NCBI GenBank assembly: GCA_900548185.1
Contig: URJJ01000005.1
Span: forward strand, 1 to 64,000
DNA length: 64,000 nt
Direction: 5' to 3'
From: an uncultured Opitutales bacterium
GTDB lineage: Bacteria; Verrucomicrobiota; Verrucomicrobiia; Opitutales; Intestinicryptomonadaceae
The notes beneath the pieces were generated by a model. That model had not been told where the DNA came from. It made no database searches and saw nothing but the letters and a program-made list of their open reading frames with translations. The first letter of the stretch is position 1. Each line of letters begins with the position of its first letter. The position numbers and the translations under genes were made by a program. This document shows, in pieces, positions 1 to 8,440 of the stretch.

Positions 1-8
1 CCATCCCC

Positions 9-947
9 ATGATCTTTGTCGGACAGATGTCCGTGTATTGCATGTGCGGTCACCCCCTAGGGCTGGAGCATTATGTAAATGCACCCGGATTCATGCCCTA
101 TATCAACCTCTTTCTTACAATACTGATGCCGTACTTCATTTCATTGTACATCCTGCCATTTTGGATTGCCGTGGCGTTCAGGATGAACCCGCGAAGGGAG
201 GGGGAGGGGAAGCGCGAATTCCGCCTCAGGCGAATCCGGATTTTTCTCAAGGTTCTGGCCGTTTCATTTTCCGGATGTCTAGTTACGTTTGGCGTGCTGG
301 CGGGCGCCGGAACTTCAAAATATCTGCTGATATTGGCTTTGGGGGGCGCCATTTTGGGGATGTTTGCGGCGCTATTATGGAGGAGGAAGGTTCTTTTAAT
401 ATTTCTTGCCTTTCTCTCCCTGGGCGCGTCAGCCTATTTTGTCTTTTGTGATATTCCCCGGGAGGTGGACAAGGATAGTTTGAAATACGGCTTGGGATTC
501 GGGCCCATGCTCGAAGCGTACATATACTCTGAAAACGACGATCCGAAGGACAAGGGGGCGCGCGGGATATGGGCTATCAGATCCTTTGAGTTCTTCAGAC
601 ACGTACTGGAGGGCGACTGGAAAAAGGCGAAACCATTTAAGGCAGAATTTTACTCGAATTCTGAATCTCCGGAAGAGTTCGCAAAAATGAAAGGGAGGAT
701 TTCCTCGTATGTGCTTCTGCTGGACGATTCTTACCGGACCCGCGGTCTGCTTGATCTCCTTGAAAGCGGCGATGCAAAGCTCGTTCTCGATTCCAAGCTC
801 AACGCGTTAGTGCCTGGCAAGTCGGTACATATCTATTGCAAGGGGTTCGTGGCTTCGCCAAAAAAGGGGGAGATTTGCAGTTTTGGAATTAGTTTCTCGC
901 TGTCGCCGCAAGGGGCGTCCGCTCTTTCCGGGAAGGAGGTAAAATGA
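9..947 (+). CDS. Hypothetical multi-pass membrane protein, possibly 5' truncated by the window
   Basis: I do not recognise the family. The first half is strongly hydrophobic, with segments around residues 29-57, 77-98, 103-122 and 126-146, separated by a basic stretch rich in R and E near 60-75. The second half, from about 150, is a soluble domain with no motif I can name. The frame is open up to base 1, so the true start may lie upstream; the ATG at 9 and another at 27 are both usable. It overlaps the next gene by 4 bases (ATGA), which argues for translational coupling and a shared role with that Sel1-like protein. Membrane location is an inference from hydrophobicity. Confidence 0.6.
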   Translation: MIFVGQMSVYCMCGHPLGLEHYVNAPGFMPYINLFLTILMPYFISLYILPFWIAVAFRMNPRREGEGKREFRLRRIRIFLKVLAVSFSGCLVTFGVLAGAGTSKYLLILALGGAILGMFAALLWRRKVLLIFLAFLSLGASAYFVFCDIPREVDKDSLKYGLGFGPMLEAYIYSENDDPKDKGARGIWAIRSFEFFRHVLEGDWKKAKPFKAEFYSNSESPEEFAKMKGRISSYVLLLDDSYRTRGLLDLLESGDAKLVLDSKLNALVPGKSVHIYCKGFVASPKKGEICSFGISFSLSPQGASALSGKEVK

Positions 948-2212
948 AGAAAAAGATTATTCTTGCAGCGAATTTTGCCATTTTTATCTGGCTTGCATTT
1001 CTCATTCTTTCGGAGGGGTTCAGGAGTTCGCGCATGGACTGCATTCCTCCGACGAAGACTCCGGAGGAGATTGCGGCAAGAAAGATGAACGAAAGGGCAT
1101 CCGAGGCGCTGGGGGAAGATGAGGCCGAATTTATGCAGATAGCTGAAAAGAACTGGCGCAATCCGGCATTCGAGTTCAGGATGAAATATGCCCGTTTGTT
1201 TGTCGAGGGCAAGGTTTGCCCGAGGGATTATGCGAAAGCCGTCGAGATTTTGGAGTACGGATCGGAAAAGTATCTCGAGTCGGTGCGGGTTTTAATGCTT
1301 GCGAATCTTTATTCGCTGGGCGGATGGGGAATCGAAAAGAATGCGGAAAAATCGGAGGCTTATTGCGACGCTTTCTTCAAAATGACAGAGTGCGGTGGCG
1401 GTTCGCAACTTCCTGATACGGACTACTATTCGATCTTGGGCTGCATATACAGGGGGCGCGATTTTTGCGTGGGCGACGAAGTCTTGCCGCAAAACCGGCA
1501 GCTCGCATGGAAAATGATTGAGCGCGGGCTGGACAGCGGCGTTGAGCTTGACGGCAACACGCTCTATTGGCTCGACTCCATATTCAAGCGTGAAAACGCC
1601 ATGGGGAAGGTCATTGGGGTTTTAAAGCGCCAGTATGAGAACGGGAATTTTGAAATGGCGCATGAATATGCCGAAATGCTCTATGACGGTAAATATGTGG
1701 AGCGCGACGAGGCTGAAGCCTTTTCAATCATGGAGCGGTATTTTGAGAAAGACCCCAAGTCGGCCTACTATGCGGCGTGGGTTGTTGCCATGCTGAAAAA
1801 CGGAATTGGAACAGGGAAAGATCCCGACCGGGCCGCAAAAATTTTTGAACGCTACAAGAAAGCGGCGTACCGCGATGCCCTCCGTTACTCTGAATATAGC
1901 AAGGAGAGTTGCCTGAATGCGGAATGGGCCGCCTCGGCCGCCTTGCGCCTCCTGCAAGGCTCTGCGAATGGCGGGAAGGTGCGCCATCCAAAGGATGCAC
2001 AGCTCGCGGATTTGTTCGCCAGATTTGCGGACGAGATGTTCGAGGAGTTTACCGTGAAATCCGGATGCGAGAAACTCATAAAGTATTACGAGGCGGCCGG
2101 AGATTCGGAAAAAGTTGAGGAGCTTTATGCGCGCTATTCCGCCCGCAGCCGCATGTTTGCGGGGAAAAACGAGCGCCGCCTCCAGATGCGGGAAAAGGGG
2201 GAGAAAAAGTAG
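944..2212 (+). CDS. Membrane-anchored Sel1/TPR-like repeat protein
   Basis: It has 422 residues, with one N-terminal hydrophobic segment (about 5-24) following KKK, which fits a signal anchor. The rest is alpha-helical solenoid sequence. Sel1-like units are visible near 85-120 (DYAKAVEILEYGSEK, then GGWGIEKNAEKSEAY) and near 250-300 (AMLYDGKYVERDEAEAF; NGIGTGKDPDRAAKIFERY). Sel1 repeats normally scaffold protein-protein contacts; no partner is evident beyond the coupled upstream membrane protein, whose stop overlaps this start. It is the small relative of the two giant Sel1 proteins elsewhere in the window, but has no sigma/anti-sigma pair beside it. Confidence 0.65.
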   Translation: MKKKIILAANFAIFIWLAFLILSEGFRSSRMDCIPPTKTPEEIAARKMNERASEALGEDEAEFMQIAEKNWRNPAFEFRMKYARLFVEGKVCPRDYAKAVEILEYGSEKYLESVRVLMLANLYSLGGWGIEKNAEKSEAYCDAFFKMTECGGGSQLPDTDYYSILGCIYRGRDFCVGDEVLPQNRQLAWKMIERGLDSGVELDGNTLYWLDSIFKRENAMGKVIGVLKRQYENGNFEMAHEYAEMLYDGKYVERDEAEAFSIMERYFEKDPKSAYYAAWVVAMLKNGIGTGKDPDRAAKIFERYKKAAYRDALRYSEYSKESCLNAEWAASAALRLLQGSANGGKVRHPKDAQLADLFARFADEMFEEFTVKSGCEKLIKYYEAAGDSEKVEELYARYSARSRMFAGKNERRLQMREKGEKK

Positions 2213-3384
2213 CCTGCACCCTTCCGGCGCGTTTCGCACAGTTTGCCGCGCGCAGCTTGCGGGAATGCGAATGTTTTCGGGCTTCGCATTTGGCGGCGGC
2301 CGTCGTCGGGCCCGTCTTTTGGCCGCCCATATGATGGGCCGCAGCTATGCCGGCATTTGCAAGACCTGGCTTGCGGGAATGAATGCCAGGCTGCGGAATA
2401 GTCAAATGCCCTGGCGGCACATGCGGATTTTCCCCGGCAACTTTCCGGCATTGGTGTGCGGGATTTTTACATGGTGTTTTTACTTATGTCGCTTTCGAGG
2501 TTTTCTTTGCGTTGCGGCGGGCAGCTTTTATTTCCGCCGTGTGCGAGGCGGGGGGATTTCATGCGTCTTAATATTGAAATGAAAATTCGGATGCCGACTG
2601 GATGGGGATTTCCATTCGCGCGCGGATGAGGCGAGGGCGACAATGCAAAAACCGCATTGATTTTACTCAAGGTGTTTGAGGAATCGCCGAACCCTGCCTA
2701 AACCCGCTGAAACAGGGAGCTTGCGGGCGGTTTTGGCTTTCGGGATTGGTTTTAGAAAAAATCGCCGGCTGCTTGATAATCTGTAAAAAATCGAATTTTT
2801 GAGGAAAAAAAGGGCTTGGCGTGGAAAATAATATCGGCCGCCTGATAAGGCGGACTGCCTGTAATTGCGTTGCGTGAGATGTGGGGATACATTCAAATAT
2901 CGAGTCTTTTTGCACCAAATGTTCGATTCTTCCCCTCAAGCCTCGCGGCGCGATACAACACGGGATTGCGGATGGCGTTGGGAACGCTTTATAGCTTCTG
3001 AGTCTGGGGGATAAATAGCATGAGTGAGGGAGCGGAAAGCGGATTTGGGAATAAATTTTGCACGATTGATGGTAACCTGCCCAAGCTGGGGTGAAACGGC
3101 GCATGGCTTTTTGTTTCCTTTGGGGCATTTTAATTCCATGCCTTTCCCAAAATAAAACGCCCGGGGATTTTGTCCGTCTGATTTTTTAGAGGAGGATGTC
3201 CGCGCTCCCCTTTCGGGGAGGGGCCCCGGGGCGGAGGGCTCGTGAAAGGAGTTTATGCGCGGGATATTCCGGAGTGTTTTTTCATGGCAAACGGATGCTT
3301 ATAAGGCGGCATGGGGGAATGCGCCTCGGAAAACCGCAAGCGGGCGGAGGGGATGCTGCCTCCGGGGGGACTCCAAAAAATTTC
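2213..3384. other. Long intergenic stretch without a convincing gene
   Basis: About 1.2 kb separates the Sel1-like gene from the lipoprotein pair. Short ORFs occur on both strands, but none has a recognisable domain, a good start or the codon pattern of the neighbours. No tRNA or repeat copy was seen. It may hold regulatory DNA or decayed coding sequence; I could not tell which. Confidence 0.5.
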
Positions 3385-3412
3385 TTGACCCCATATACTT
3401 TCTTTGTATAAT
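3385..3412 (+). promoter_or_regulatory. Near-consensus sigma-70 promoter giving a leaderless transcript
   Basis: TTGACC (3385-3390), a 16-base spacer and a perfect TATAAT (3407-3412) lie just before the ATG at 3421. The expected start of transcription is about 3418-3420, so the mRNA would begin at or next to the start codon, with no room for a Shine-Dalgarno site. Confidence 0.7.
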
Positions 3413-3420
3413 ATTTACTA

Positions 3421-3933
3421 ATGAAAAGAATTTTTGGGAGTATTTTCTCGGGGGCTTTTGCCCTCTGCGCCTGCGGCTGCGCATTCGTCCCGGCGTTTGG
3501 CGGGGCTCCCGGAGCGGAGGAGCGCGAGGTTGCATGCGTCATTGCGGCCGCGCGAAACCCGGAGCTCGTGCCCTTCCCCGAGGGGTTCGACCTCGCGGAA
3601 AGCCTGCGTCCGGACGGAGAATACAGGGGGAATCTCTCGTACCGCCTGAAGTACGAATATTGCAGGCATTGGGACTATGTGTTTGAGATTGGGCGCAGCG
3701 GGGGCGGCCTGAAGCTTTTGCGGGAGACGGGGTTTTATGAGCTGGGTGAGGCGAGGGTGAAAATATCGTTTGACTATGAAAAGGGCGAGGCGTCGGCTTC
3801 AAAATCGTATAGGTTTACCCACGCCGTGTCGAAAAATTACCATCAAAACATATGCACCGTCTCGGAGATTGGTTTGGACGAGGCAAAGCGGCTTGTCCGC
3901 GAAATGGATGAAAAATACAGGAGCATAAAATGA
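3421..3933 (+). CDS. Small lipoprotein, member 1 of a tandem paralogous pair
   Basis: It has 170 residues and begins with a lipoprotein-type signal (MKR, hydrophobic core, then cysteines at ALCAC and ACGC around residues 16-20). No named domain is visible. Its layout matches the next gene: a helix ending in a NPE-type motif followed by LVPFPEGF, a middle beta-rich part, and a C-terminal section with a KGEASA-type turn followed by a hydroxylated strand and a final amphipathic helix. The strong promoter directly upstream, with no leader, suggests good expression. The last four bases overlap the downstream start, so the two are co-translated. Function unknown. Confidence 0.65.
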   Translation: MKRIFGSIFSGAFALCACGCAFVPAFGGAPGAEEREVACVIAAARNPELVPFPEGFDLAESLRPDGEYRGNLSYRLKYEYCRHWDYVFEIGRSGGGLKLLRETGFYELGEARVKISFDYEKGEASASKSYRFTHAVSKNYHQNICTVSEIGLDEAKRLVREMDEKYRSIK

Positions 3934-4460
3934 AGCCTTTTCCATTGGCTGCGGTCTGCGCCTTGGCGCTCTCGGGATGCTGGTTTATCCCGGAGCCTTT
4001 CGAGCCGCCCGACCGGGACATCCGAATCTATGAAAAAATCCTGCGGGCCCAGAGGGACCCCGAAGCGTTCGCCTTTCCCGAGCATCCCTGCTGGACTTAC
4101 GCCCGCACAAACAGGGTTGTCGAATTGTGGAGTACGGATTCCAGGTGGATTGCCGTGGAGGACAGGGAAAAGAAATACCGGAGCGCATTCCAGTTTTGGT
4201 TCGAGGGGGAGGAGTTGGAGTCCTTCAGGCTCGTGCGCGAGCGGGTGGAGTACAGCATAGGGCTTTTCGACGTTTCAATAGTTCTTGAAATCGATTATAA
4301 GAGCGGGGAAAAGTCGGCGAAAAAAAACGTTTACCGCATCGATGGAATCTGGAAGAAGAGCGTCGAAATGGACTACGGCGACGCTGTCCGGCTCATCGGG
4401 GATTTCGAGCGCGATTTCATGCCCGAGCGGCCGGAGTTCATCCCCTATTCCGAACCGTGA
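3930..4460 (+). CDS. Small lipoprotein, member 2 of a tandem paralogous pair
   Basis: It has 176 residues with a clear lipobox, LSGC, at 14-17, so it is predicted to be lipid-anchored. It resembles the preceding protein in order and spacing of features: ILRAQRDPEAFAFPEH against VIAAARNPELVPFPEG near the N-terminus, and DYKSGEKSAKKNVYR against DYEKGEASASKSYRF near the C-terminus, each followed by a helix with RLIGDFERDF or RLVREMDEKY. This points to tandem duplication and divergence. No enzymatic motif is visible; an envelope structural or binding role is possible but unproven. Confidence 0.65.
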   Translation: MKPFPLAAVCALALSGCWFIPEPFEPPDRDIRIYEKILRAQRDPEAFAFPEHPCWTYARTNRVVELWSTDSRWIAVEDREKKYRSAFQFWFEGEELESFRLVRERVEYSIGLFDVSIVLEIDYKSGEKSAKKNVYRIDGIWKKSVEMDYGDAVRLIGDFERDFMPERPEFIPYSEP

Positions 4461-4496
4461 GAGGCGGGGGGCGCATTTTTTTAAAAGGGAAAACAT

Positions 4497-5123
4497 ATGG
4501 AATCAAAGTTTGCAGACAACCGTTTTTTGCCGCTCCTTGCGGCGGCCCTGGCATGCGTGTTTGTGTGGTCTGGGGTGTCGCCGTACGACAGGGGCGTGTG
4601 GTATGTGGAAATTTCGAGCGTGCTCATCGTCTTTTTTGCACTGGTTTTCACGTGCCGGATTTTCAGGTTTTCAAACGCGGCCTACCTTATAGTTTCGATG
4701 TGGCTTCTCATGCACGCGGTCGGCGCGCACTACTCGTTTGAGCGCGTGCCGTTCGGCTTTGTGACCGAGCTTTTCGGATTTTCAAGAAACCACTACGACA
4801 GGGTTGCGCATTTTGTGATAGGGCTGAACTCGTTCGGCGTTGCGGAGTTTGCTCTGAGAACGGGGCGCGTGAAGGGCGCGGGAGCGGCCGCGTTTTTTGG
4901 CGTTGCAGCCATCATGGCTATGGCAAACGCCTGGGAGCTCATAGAGTGGGGCTATGCCGAGCTGGACGGCGGGGAGGTGGGGGCCGCATTCCTCGGCTCG
5001 CAGGGAGACGTTTGGGACGCCCAGAAGGACATGCTTTGCGACACCCTCGGCGCGCTTGCCGCAGTTCCGCTTTTCCTCCGTTATGCGGCCCGGAAGCGAT
5101 GGGCGGAGGGGGCGGGAGCCTGA
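4497..5123 (+). CDS. yjdF: YjdF/DUF2238 family integral membrane protein
   Basis: It has 208 residues and about six hydrophobic segments. The family signature is well preserved: GAHYSFERVPFG near 75-88, then RNHYDRVAHF near 96-106, and EWGYAELDGG followed by FLGSQGDVWDAQKDM near 145-175, ending in DTLGALAA. The conserved H, D, E and Q residues cluster at membrane edges. The biochemical role of the family is not established. A good AAGGGAAA ribosome site sits upstream of the ATG. It follows the lipoprotein pair by 36 bases and may be in the same transcript. Confidence 0.85.
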   Translation: MESKFADNRFLPLLAAALACVFVWSGVSPYDRGVWYVEISSVLIVFFALVFTCRIFRFSNAAYLIVSMWLLMHAVGAHYSFERVPFGFVTELFGFSRNHYDRVAHFVIGLNSFGVAEFALRTGRVKGAGAAAFFGVAAIMAMANAWELIEWGYAELDGGEVGAAFLGSQGDVWDAQKDMLCDTLGALAAVPLFLRYAARKRWAEGAGA

Positions 5124-5457
5124 TATTCCCACACCATGTTTGCGCCGAAGTTTCAGGTCGCAGCAGGGACTCTTCTGGCGCCGTTTTTTTGGGGGGAGAT
5201 TGGCATCCGGGCTCGCCTCAGTTTCGGGCGGCATTTCATATTTGCGCCGAAAAAAAACCGCCCGGCGGTTTGAGCCGGACGGAATTTTTGTGCAGCCGCG
5301 GCGGGTTTTGGCTGAGGAAGGCCGGAATCTGCCGTTAAATCTGCCGGAGGGAGAGAAGCCCCGCCCCGGATGCCGATGAAACGGCGAGGCCGGTTTTAGC
5401 GCAATCCCGCCCTTGCCTTCTCCGGGCGTTTCATGGCAGGCGGCGGGATGTCTTCCG
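5124..5457. other. Convergent intergenic region with a terminator
   Basis: These 334 bases lie between the converging yjdF-like and glycosidase genes. The only structure I see is the hairpin with A/T tract listed separately; no gene is supported. Confidence 0.5.
5250..5271 (-). terminator. Intrinsic terminator for the DUF5703/GH95-like gene
   Basis: Read on the minus strand, a 6-bp stem (AAACCG/CGGTTT around a CCGGG loop) is followed by a run of eight T. It lies about 190 bases past the stop of the minus-strand glycosidase gene. Confidence 0.6.
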
Positions 5458-8172
5458 TCACTTGCCTATGCGGAATTCCGAATACTGCACGCCGTCTGCC
5501 TGGTCTCCGCGCACCTGGGTTACCAGCAGGCGGAAGTATTTGAAGGGCTTGGAGGGCTTAAACGACGCGATTTTTCCGACCGTCTGCCTCGGCATATCCG
5601 CCGCCTCCAGCCCCGACGAGCCGCTGTATATCGGCGTCCACCCGCCGAAGCCCTCATTCATGGCGTCCTTTGAGTTTGAGCCTTCGAGGGTTATCTTCAT
5701 CGGGTCCCGGGAGGGCATATCGGGCGCCGATACAAACTGTATGGCTCCGGCGGAGAGCGGTTTTTCGGCCTCGATGACAAGGCCCGTGTTCACCCCCCTG
5801 GGGTTGAAGCCGTCCTCGTCCTGGCCGGAATTCATATGCTTTGTGGAGGTATTGCCGTCGAAGGCGAGCCTTTCCCAGTGGCGGATTTCGTCTTCTGCGG
5901 AGAGGGCGTTTTCGCCGCCCGCCTTTGTCCGCCGCAGGGCCCTGGCGTTTTCCGCAGGCCCTAGCAGGCTTGAAAGCTCGCCGTCTTTCAGGTTTTGCGC
6001 CGGCTTTTCGCCGCCCTCTGCAAAGGACATTTTCGACGCGTCCACGATGTCGGCCCTGCGGCTTTCGGGGAGCGTCCTGATTTCAGAAATCGCCCCGTTT
6101 TTTATCTTTCCCGTCACAACGGTTTTTCCCGGGGCCGCGAGCCTGAACGAGGCGCTCCAATTTGCGGGAAACGCCGGGAGCATGTAGAGTTTGCGGCCGT
6201 CTGGGTGCATTATCATCCGCTGGAGCCCGTGTTCGCCGTTGCCGCCGTTGTCCTGGTCGGGGGCGTAGTCGTGGCTCCTGCGCCAGAATGCCGGGAACTT
6301 GAGGTCCTTTTCGCGGTTGCCGGGGCTGAAGCATGCGGCCACGTAGGTTTTTGCGGTGTCGGCCAGGCCGAGCATTGCGGCCTGCACCGGGTCCTGGGCC
6401 CAGCATCCCATGTGGCGGTGCACCCTGCCGTTGAATGTGTCGAGGGCCTTCTTGTAGCCGGGCTTGCCTATGCCGAAAAGCCTGAACGGATACACGGCGT
6501 ACAGTTCGGGGTTCTCGCTGTTTCTGGGCTTCATCGTCTGCGGGCCCTCATAGGGGAAAAGCAGCGTCTTTCCGTTGCGCTCGCCCTCCGGGAGCGGCGG
6601 GAGGATTTTCAGGACCTCCTCGAACGGGGCGCGCGCCGAGGCCGGAAGGATGCCGCCCTTGAGTTTCAGCATGCGTTCGGAGACAGCCCTGAGCCCGGCG
6701 ATGTCCGGGGCCGGGTTTTTCGCCTTCCAGAACTGCTCGATGGAGTTGCAGGGGTCCAGCAGCAGTCGCCCCTTTTCGTCGCGGCCGAAGTGTTCCAGGT
6801 AGAACTGGACGCCGGCGGAGGCCATCGGGACGAGCGTGTTTTTTGCGAAGTCGGAGTCGAGCGTGTATTCGTAGTAGTCCAGCCCCATCATGGAAAGCTC
6901 GATGATGGGCAGAAAATAGTGGGCCGTCCAGTTTTCGACGCTATCGGGCGCGGCCACGCGGTCGAAGCCGCCGTAGAACGGGGCGGTTTCAGCAAAGTAG
7001 GCCCCGCCGTGCCCGTAGTATTTTTGGACTAGCTCCGAATTCAGGGGTATCTGGGCGGAATACATGTCAAAGAGCGGCTTCATCATGTCGAAATCGCCCG
7101 CCATGAGGCGCGCCCAGTACATGGGGCGCGTATTTTGGAACCAGTATTGCGCCCCCCAGGTGCGGTAGTCGGCGGCCCTCGGCTTTTCTTCGTACAAGGC
7201 CCTGTCGGTAGTGAATATTGAGCCGTTGAATTTTATCGGGTAGGCCCCGCGCCCGGCGCATGCCGTTATAAACCGCTGGAGCGCGTATCCGGTCGTTATG
7301 AAGTCCGCCTCCTCGTCGCCCTCCACAATTATCCAGCTCCGCTTCCAGAAGCCCTCCCACCATTTCCTGTGGGCCTCCAGGCGCGAGGCGTAGTTTTTGC
7401 GGGAGACCGCCTCGGCGCTCTTTGCCGCCGCCGCGCGCCATTGCTCGGGGGATTCCGCCTTCATCGTAAGCGGATATACGGACAGCCTGTGGGAGCGCGA
7501 ATCCTTTTTGGAGACCAGCGTCCTTTCGGAGTCGGGCCTGAAGTTCTCGCCCCCGGCCACTGCGCCGAAGGCCAGGCCGTCGGTGTGCGGGTCGCGGCTC
7601 TTGTTGTGGTGGAGCCAGGCTATCCTTCCGCCTTCGGGCTTCAGGAAAATGTCGGAGTCGGTCCCTTCGGGGCCAGCCACGCGGGGCGTGGAGACTGAAA
7701 CTTTCACCGACGACGGGGAGTCGCTTGCGATGTCCACGTTTACGGCGGGGTTGTTTGCGTCCACCCATATGCGGAAGTAGTCGGCGCGCCTGTCCCCGCG
7801 CTTTATGATGATTTCGCCCTCGCGCAATTTCAGCGTTTGCGAGAATTTCCCGCCGGAATCCTTCAGCCTGTCGGGCTTTGCGGAAATCCGGACCAGCCCG
7901 AGCTTCATCGGCCCGTTGCCCTTGGCGTCCTCGCTCCAGGCGTCGGTCTTTGAAATGTAAAAGCACACGTCCCCGCCGGGCTCGGCCCAGACGTTGAGGC
8001 CGATGTCGCCGTTTCCGAGCGGCATGGAGTCAGCCGAAGTGACGCCCGGCTCGGTCCATTCGACGTTGCGCTTTTCGAGGTCGGCAAACATCTCCTCCTC
8101 GGGAGACGCCGCTCCGGCCGTAAACGGCGCGGCAAAAGCGGCCGCGCACGCCAGCAGTCTTAGCATGTTCAT
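5458..8172 (-). CDS. Exported DUF5703/GH95-like glycoside hydrolase with C-terminal F5/8C-like domain
   Basis: It has 904 residues and a signal peptide (about 1-21, ending AGA). Residues from about 30 to 280 match the DUF5703 N-terminal domain, with the telltale WTEPG, MPLGNGDIGLNVW and SKTDAW motifs. The middle, about 280-700, looks like the (alpha/alpha)6 barrel of the GH95/GH65 superfamily (RFITACAGRGAYPIKFNGS, WGAQYWFQNTRPMYWARL, YFAETAPFYGG). The last 170 residues resemble a discoidin-type carbohydrate-binding module (FDGNTSTKHMN; FKYFRLLVTQV; YSEFRIGK). It probably cleaves alpha-linked sugars, for example fucosides, from complex glycans outside the cytoplasm; the substrate cannot be read from sequence. 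It is transcribed alone, divergent from the flippase gene. Confidence 0.8.
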   Translation of the reverse strand: MNMLRLLACAAAFAAPFTAGAASPEEEMFADLEKRNVEWTEPGVTSADSMPLGNGDIGLNVWAEPGGDVCFYISKTDAWSEDAKGNGPMKLGLVRISAKPDRLKDSGGKFSQTLKLREGEIIIKRGDRRADYFRIWVDANNPAVNVDIASDSPSSVKVSVSTPRVAGPEGTDSDIFLKPEGGRIAWLHHNKSRDPHTDGLAFGAVAGGENFRPDSERTLVSKKDSRSHRLSVYPLTMKAESPEQWRAAAAKSAEAVSRKNYASRLEAHRKWWEGFWKRSWIIVEGDEEADFITTGYALQRFITACAGRGAYPIKFNGSIFTTDRALYEEKPRAADYRTWGAQYWFQNTRPMYWARLMAGDFDMMKPLFDMYSAQIPLNSELVQKYYGHGGAYFAETAPFYGGFDRVAAPDSVENWTAHYFLPIIELSMMGLDYYEYTLDSDFAKNTLVPMASAGVQFYLEHFGRDEKGRLLLDPCNSIEQFWKAKNPAPDIAGLRAVSERMLKLKGGILPASARAPFEEVLKILPPLPEGERNGKTLLFPYEGPQTMKPRNSENPELYAVYPFRLFGIGKPGYKKALDTFNGRVHRHMGCWAQDPVQAAMLGLADTAKTYVAACFSPGNREKDLKFPAFWRRSHDYAPDQDNGGNGEHGLQRMIMHPDGRKLYMLPAFPANWSASFRLAAPGKTVVTGKIKNGAISEIRTLPESRRADIVDASKMSFAEGGEKPAQNLKDGELSSLLGPAENARALRRTKAGGENALSAEDEIRHWERLAFDGNTSTKHMNSGQDEDGFNPRGVNTGLVIEAEKPLSAGAIQFVSAPDMPSRDPMKITLEGSNSKDAMNEGFGGWTPIYSGSSGLEAADMPRQTVGKIASFKPSKPFKYFRLLVTQVRGDQADGVQYSEFRIGK

Positions 8173-8192
8173 GTTTTCCTTTCCCCAGAGAA

Positions 8193-8218
8193 TGTACGGT
8201 TCTTGTCTTTATCGTACA
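8193..8218. promoter_or_regulatory. Inverted repeat TGTACG-N14-CGTACA upstream of the DUF5703/GH95-like gene
   Basis: Perfect 6-base arms at 8193-8198 and 8213-8218 lie 21 bases before the start codon of the minus-strand glycosidase gene. This is a plausible operator for a sugar-responsive dimeric regulator. No such regulator gene is in the window. Confidence 0.35.
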
Positions 8219-8440
8219 GATTGCGGATTTCCCCCCGGTTTTAAAGCGAAAAAACGCCCCTCCGCCAGCCCCGCCCGGCTCATGCGTGTGAGCCCGGCAT
8301 GTTTTTACTTGGAAAAAGCGCCGCCCGGGCCATACTTTACCGCCAAGTATAAATTTGGATGCCGCGCTCTGCGCAAACGATGGACACATTAAAAAAATAC
8401 TGCCGCGCCCCAAGCGCGCCGGAGGCCGGAGGGGGGACGC

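Noticed and set aside
2115..2582. 155-codon frame after the first Sel1-like gene
   Set aside because: Overlaps the real gene, is rich in Arg/Cys/Ala, and has no start signal or domain.
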